DNA of 64,000 nucleotides, taken from the NCBI GenBank assembly GCA_963969495.1, contig OZ018321.1, positions 65,485,035 through 65,549,034 of the forward strand, read 5' to 3'. A program made the translations under genes and the position numbers. Shown here in pieces: positions 60,413 to 64,000 of this stretch (position 1 is its first letter; each line of letters begins with the position of its first letter). Source of the stretch: Ceratothoa steindachneri (lineage: Eukaryota; Arthropoda; Malacostraca; Isopoda; Cymothoidae). The notes beneath the pieces are model-generated. The model was not told the DNA's origin. It searched no databases and worked only from the letters and a program-made list of their open reading frames with translations.

Positions 60413-61145
60413 TCTAGTGTTTCTGGGTGAAGTTCTTCTTTCTCCCACTTTTCTTTTAGATAATTTCAACATCCTTATTTACAGGAACAACTGGCACACA
60501 TGGCGTTTGTCGTTATATATGTACAAATTGTTGAATATACAATTATTTATTCACCAAATTATTTGCTCTTTACATTTCTAATATTCTTAATTTATCATAT
60601 TTTGATAATTTTAATATTTATATAGTTTTTACGTTATTTATTTTATAGATAAAATGACGTTTTAAATTTAGATACAGCGAGTCTTCTTGTGTGGTCATAT
60701 ACATAGTTATGTAATAATTCAGCTAAAAAGAAAGATTTTTTTAGTTCGAATACATTTTAATATATGTACCTGATTTAGAAACAAATTCTATGCTATTTGA
60801 TCGTGTAACTCATAAGTAGGATATATGATGTATTTATTTATATAGTCTTTCCTTTTCAAAATTTCAGAATAACTCATTTGCAAAATTGAAAAAGGTTGCC
60901 CTTTTACAAAGTTGCCATAGATTATGGTTTGTTTAGAAAATAGAGGTTAGTTTTGCACAAACCAAAATAAAATAAATACACATACATACGTACAGCATTA
61001 AAAAAAAATAAATTACAAATTATTCTTAAAGTAAATTTATAGGGGAAATAAGGTAAGGTTACTAGTTATAGGAGAGATTAAGGCCCAGTTACGGGGTACG
61101 AGCTTCTTCAATGGAATGTAGCGTGGTTTAGGGTAAATGGTTTCA
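60413..61145. other. No gene recognised
   Basis: AT-rich. It may include the 5' untranslated region of the LINE that starts at 60,412 on minus. Confidence 0.35.
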
Positions 61146-61149
61146 GAGC

Positions 61150-62134
61150 GCTAACATTGGGATGATTATCCTCTCGTTTGATTTTAGCGACGTAGACTGG
61201 GTAAGAAGAACGGTTGTTTTACCCTAAGGAAAAGTAAATTCCAGAATGCGGATTCAAGGACTATTAATTGGACTGAGACTGGGTAGGTTTGGGTGCAATT
61301 AATTCGTTTAAGCGTATGTCGGGTATTCTGAGGCTGGCCTACTAATGTTTTGGTCTACTTGGGCATGCGCTTCCTGGAAACTGCTTACGGTCTTCATGCT
61401 ATACTTTTCTTTCTGTTTTTTCAACTCACAGTCTGTCTTTGGGATCTACATAATTCATATGGAATATATGGGTCGAAAAATGTGGGCGTGGCCCACTGTT
61501 AACCAATGATGCGATTTAGGCGGAGCTTACTTGAATGGAAGTTTATTGGTGTTTATACGGAGATAGAGCGAAGGTGATTACCGTATTTTTTATTCGGGCC
61601 TCTGCTAGATAATTTTTATCTTAAGGACAGAGATAATTTTCGCGAATGAGATTTCGTGGTTTTCGGCTCTTGTGAGAATAAACAAAATCAGCGTCTTTCC
61701 TTTTTCGCAGCTTGTTGTGTTTTAATAAAGATGTCTGCATAGCTATTTCAGCATCTCCAAGAATTTTTGTATGGACAAAAAGGTCAGGAAAGATAGCGCG
61801 AGATGCGCCTTTTCACCGTGTGACTGCGTGTACGCGTGTGAGTGTGTATGCATGTGTGTGTAAATGTGTGACCATGTGTACGTGTGAAAACGTCTGGAAT
61901 TCATTTAGGCCTATATATATCCCTTACTAAAACAGATATTATTATTTACATGACCAAATATTATATATTATTATTTACATGACAAAGTCTTATACAAGTT
62001 TAGTAGCTTGATTACATGTGCATAATTATGTGCGTGCCCATTTCAAGACTTAATAACATTTCCATGATATTTCCATGACACTCATTTGTGAGGCTTCTTG
62101 TTGATCCTGATCAACCGTGTAATGTGGCACTACA
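61150..62134 (-). repeat. Family L LTR-like repeat, copy 5, next to Gypsy pol end
   Basis: The right end (TGTGAGGCTTCTTGTTGA, then GTGTAATGTGGCACTACA) aligns with the other family L right ends. GTGGGCGTGGCC...GGCGGAGC (61,480-61,525) matches 45.37 kb. On minus the repeat starts TGTAGTGCC, preceded by purine-rich GAGGGGAG. It lies about 350 bp downstream of a Gypsy pol C-terminus, the position of a 3' LTR. Confidence 0.5.
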
Positions 62135-62180
62135 GGACTCCCCTCAGAGAAAACTGAGTTTTAAAAATTATATTAAACTC

Positions 62181-62300
62181 AGAGTCTCACAATATTTTAT
62201 ATATCTTAATAATGAACTCGAAAGCTTTCAATATTTTATACACCTTAAGTATGAACTCCGAGGCTTACGGTATTTTATACACATTAGGAATGAACGAATT
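62181..62300 (+). repeat. 39-bp tandem repeat, three units
   Basis: The core TATTTTATA occurs at 62,193, 62,232 and 62,271, exactly 39 bp apart, followed by a decayed fourth. The plus frame 62,088-62,567 (159 residues) reads it as QYFIYLNNEL, QYFIHLKYEL, RYFIHIRNER. Whether this frame is translated is unknown. Confidence 0.75.
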
Positions 62301-62488
62301 TTAGGTAATTTTATGTACATTTTTAAATGGAATTTGAGTTTCAGGCAAAGGTCCGGTAACTTATTTCATGGACCAAATATAGTTTCTCCAAATCTGGCAT
62401 GCGTACTACACGACTTCTCTCTACTAACTATTAAAACTGACACCGAACTAAAATTATATATGCAATGGTACGAATATAACCTAACTTA

Positions 62489-62872
62489 TCACGAGTCACT
62501 CGACTTCTTAGAAATACCAAATGAGAAATCTTTGGCAAAAGTTACTCGTCGACCGGAACAAGTATAAACACCCACTTTCCTACCGTTTTCTTGACTATCT
62601 AGAACGGATTCCACGTTAGTGTTATTATTGTCACCACTCTGTTAATCCTCCTTCATTTTGTTCAGGAACATCTAAAATTACTCGTCTATTTTCAATCGTT
62701 TGCCTATTTTTTGGTTGCGAACAATTTTTTCTCAGGGTTATTAAAAATATTTGAAAATTTTGCCGGTTTTATTTTGTTTATCGATGCCATAACCTGACGT
62801 CCATTAAGGAATTCTAATTTATGCAATTTGTCGTCGCGTTCAACAACACGAAATGGGCCTGAATATCTTCAA
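62489..62872 (-). pseudogene. Ty3/Gypsy integrase C-terminus
   Basis: On minus it reads YSGPFRVVERDDKLHKLEF and GRQVMASINKIKPAKF, the GPY/F-type module at the end of Gypsy integrases. A frameshifted tail follows, with SGRRVTFAKDF, typical of the Pol C-terminus, and a stop at 62,489. The rest of the integrase is absent: the sequence switches to a Penelope-like element at about 62,870. In its own element integrase would follow RT, so this belongs to an ordinary Gypsy lineage different from copies A and B. Confidence 0.75.
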
Positions 62873-62874
62873 TT

Positions 62875-63770
62875 TTTGTGTATTCTTTATCTATACAGTC
62901 GAGAATACATATTCGAAGAGCACTTAGATACATGGAGGAAAAAACAGCAGATTTTATATTTTTGGCATGACTTGAAAAAAATGGACATAAGCTAAATTAT
63001 TTGTCGGTTTCCTATAAACAGTAAATTTAAATCTATGTGATTCTCTAATTATTAGGACATCCAAAAATGGAAGGCTCTTATTTACTTCCTTTTCTACGGA
63101 GAATTTAATTGACGAAACCAATGAGTTAATAATTAAAAGAAAACTATCGATGTCAAAACTGTTGTTTAAAATTATCAGGTTGTCATTAACATACCGAAAT
63201 CAAACAATTTGAGTAGACTAAAAAGGGGGGATCAACCCAGTTTCGAAAAATTCCATATATAAATTCGACAATAAGGGAGATAAGGGATTACCCATAGCCA
63301 TACCAAACACTTGTTCATAGAATTTGCCGTTGAAACTAAATTGAAATTTTTTAATACATAAACAAATAAGCTCATTGATCATATTGGTTGGTAAAGGGAG
63401 ATCATAAGCATTTAGAATAGAGGCTAAGAAACATAATAGGTCATCAATGGGCACTTTGGTGAATAATGAGGTGACTTTAAAACTAACTAGTCTTAGATCT
63501 GATGTTCCCCTTATATTGTTTAATTTATTGCAAAGATCAAGGGAATTTTTTATATGCGAGGGGGATATAGTTCCTAAGATAGGAGAAAGTAAATTTACTA
63601 AGTTTTTTGAAAGTTTATATTAGATTGAACCAGTGGCACTCATGATTAGTATTATTGGGTTTCCTGGTTTATAGGTTTTTATTAGGCCAAACAAATCGGG
63701 TAAGCAAGAGCTACTAGAAGAGACAGAGTCCATAAATTGATTTCTGTTTTTTTTTAAGTGGTATTTACGT
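62875..63770 (-). pseudogene. Penelope-like element reverse transcriptase
   Basis: On minus, with one internal stop and frameshifts: PDLFGLIKTYKPGNPI, LVSFKVTSLFTKVPIDD (63,435-63,490), FSFNGKFYEQVFGMAMGNPLSP (63,270-63,340), FRYVNDNLIIL near 63,200 where VDD is expected, and LPFLDVLI and TVYRKPTNNLAYVHFF (62,975-63,100). The end is near 62,875. The order and the KFYxQxFGMAMGNPLSP block identify a Penelope-like RT, a class that copies itself with a GIY-YIG endonuclease. That endonuclease is not seen, being cut off at the Gypsy junction. The second catalytic position is changed to asparagine. Confidence 0.88.
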
Positions 63771-63882
63771 CAATATTAAAACACTTGCTTACGTCATCTA
63801 AGGGATCCGTCTTTTATTCAATTTCCTTCCGTGGTACATATTCATATTTATAGTTATCACGCGCTAACTTTCGTGATATTTC

Positions 63883-63883
<1 letters not shown>

Positions 63884-63958
<75 letters not shown>
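63884..63958. repeat. (TA)n microsatellite
   Basis: About 75 bp of TA near the right edge of the window. Confidence 0.98.
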
Positions 63959-63964
<6 letters not shown>

Positions 63965-64000
63965 GTATACAAAAGGGAGAACAAATTGCTTAATCAAGGT

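Overview
This is a eukaryotic, AT-rich, repeat-laden window with no recognisable host protein-coding gene. The repertoire (mariner and Tc1 DNA transposons, hAT remnants, Jockey-like and CR1-like LINEs, a Penelope-like element, Ty3/Gypsy elements, and long (TA)n, (GA)n and (ACT)n arrays) fits an arthropod, most plausibly a crustacean. The organism is inferred from style only; no species-diagnostic gene is present. Nearly all coding potential is transposon-derived and broken by stops, frameshifts or deletions.

Layout. 1-10 kb: a Jockey-like LINE reverse transcriptase remnant (2.2-3.1 kb, minus), three pieces of an LTR-like dispersed repeat (called family L here) and a 175-bp tandem repeat. 10-18 kb: a (GA)n array, pieces of a second Jockey-like LINE (called family J) and a CR1-like LINE split by a mariner transposon at a TA site. 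18.2-23.7 kb: Ty3/Gypsy copy A. 23.7-26.2 kb: a Tc1-like transposon with long terminal inverted repeats, then a foldback element enclosing a tRNA-like B box and a 437-bp MITE, all set in (TA)n tracts. 26.8-29.3 kb: a hAT transposase remnant and another family J copy. 29.3-41.8 kb: mostly unrecognised sequence with a deleted mariner at 37.4-38.3 kb. 41.8-43.2 kb: a minus-strand relative of copies A and B that keeps parts they have lost. 45-47.6 kb: family L and family J again. 48.0-53.8 kb: copy B, complete with two LTRs and a 5-bp target duplication. 54-56 kb: family J ORF1 region. 57.3-60.4 kb: a nearly full-length Jockey-like LINE ORF2 with an unusual five-copy tail repeat. 61-63.8 kb: family L, a Gypsy integrase C-terminus and a Penelope-like reverse transcriptase.

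Main result. Copies A and B belong to a non-autonomous Ty3/Gypsy family. Each has Gag, protease, the RT thumb and RNase H in one frame, but no integrase and no RT catalytic core, and both carry the same UAG in RNase H. The minus-strand relative at 42 kb has the integrase zinc-binding region between protease and RT. That is the gene order of Gmr1-like Ty3/Gypsy elements, so one contiguous deletion would explain everything missing from A and B. Their LTRs carry an array of 3 to 6 modules of about 78 bp, each holding two short palindromes built from TGTTC/GAACA, located between the TATA box and the poly(A) signal.
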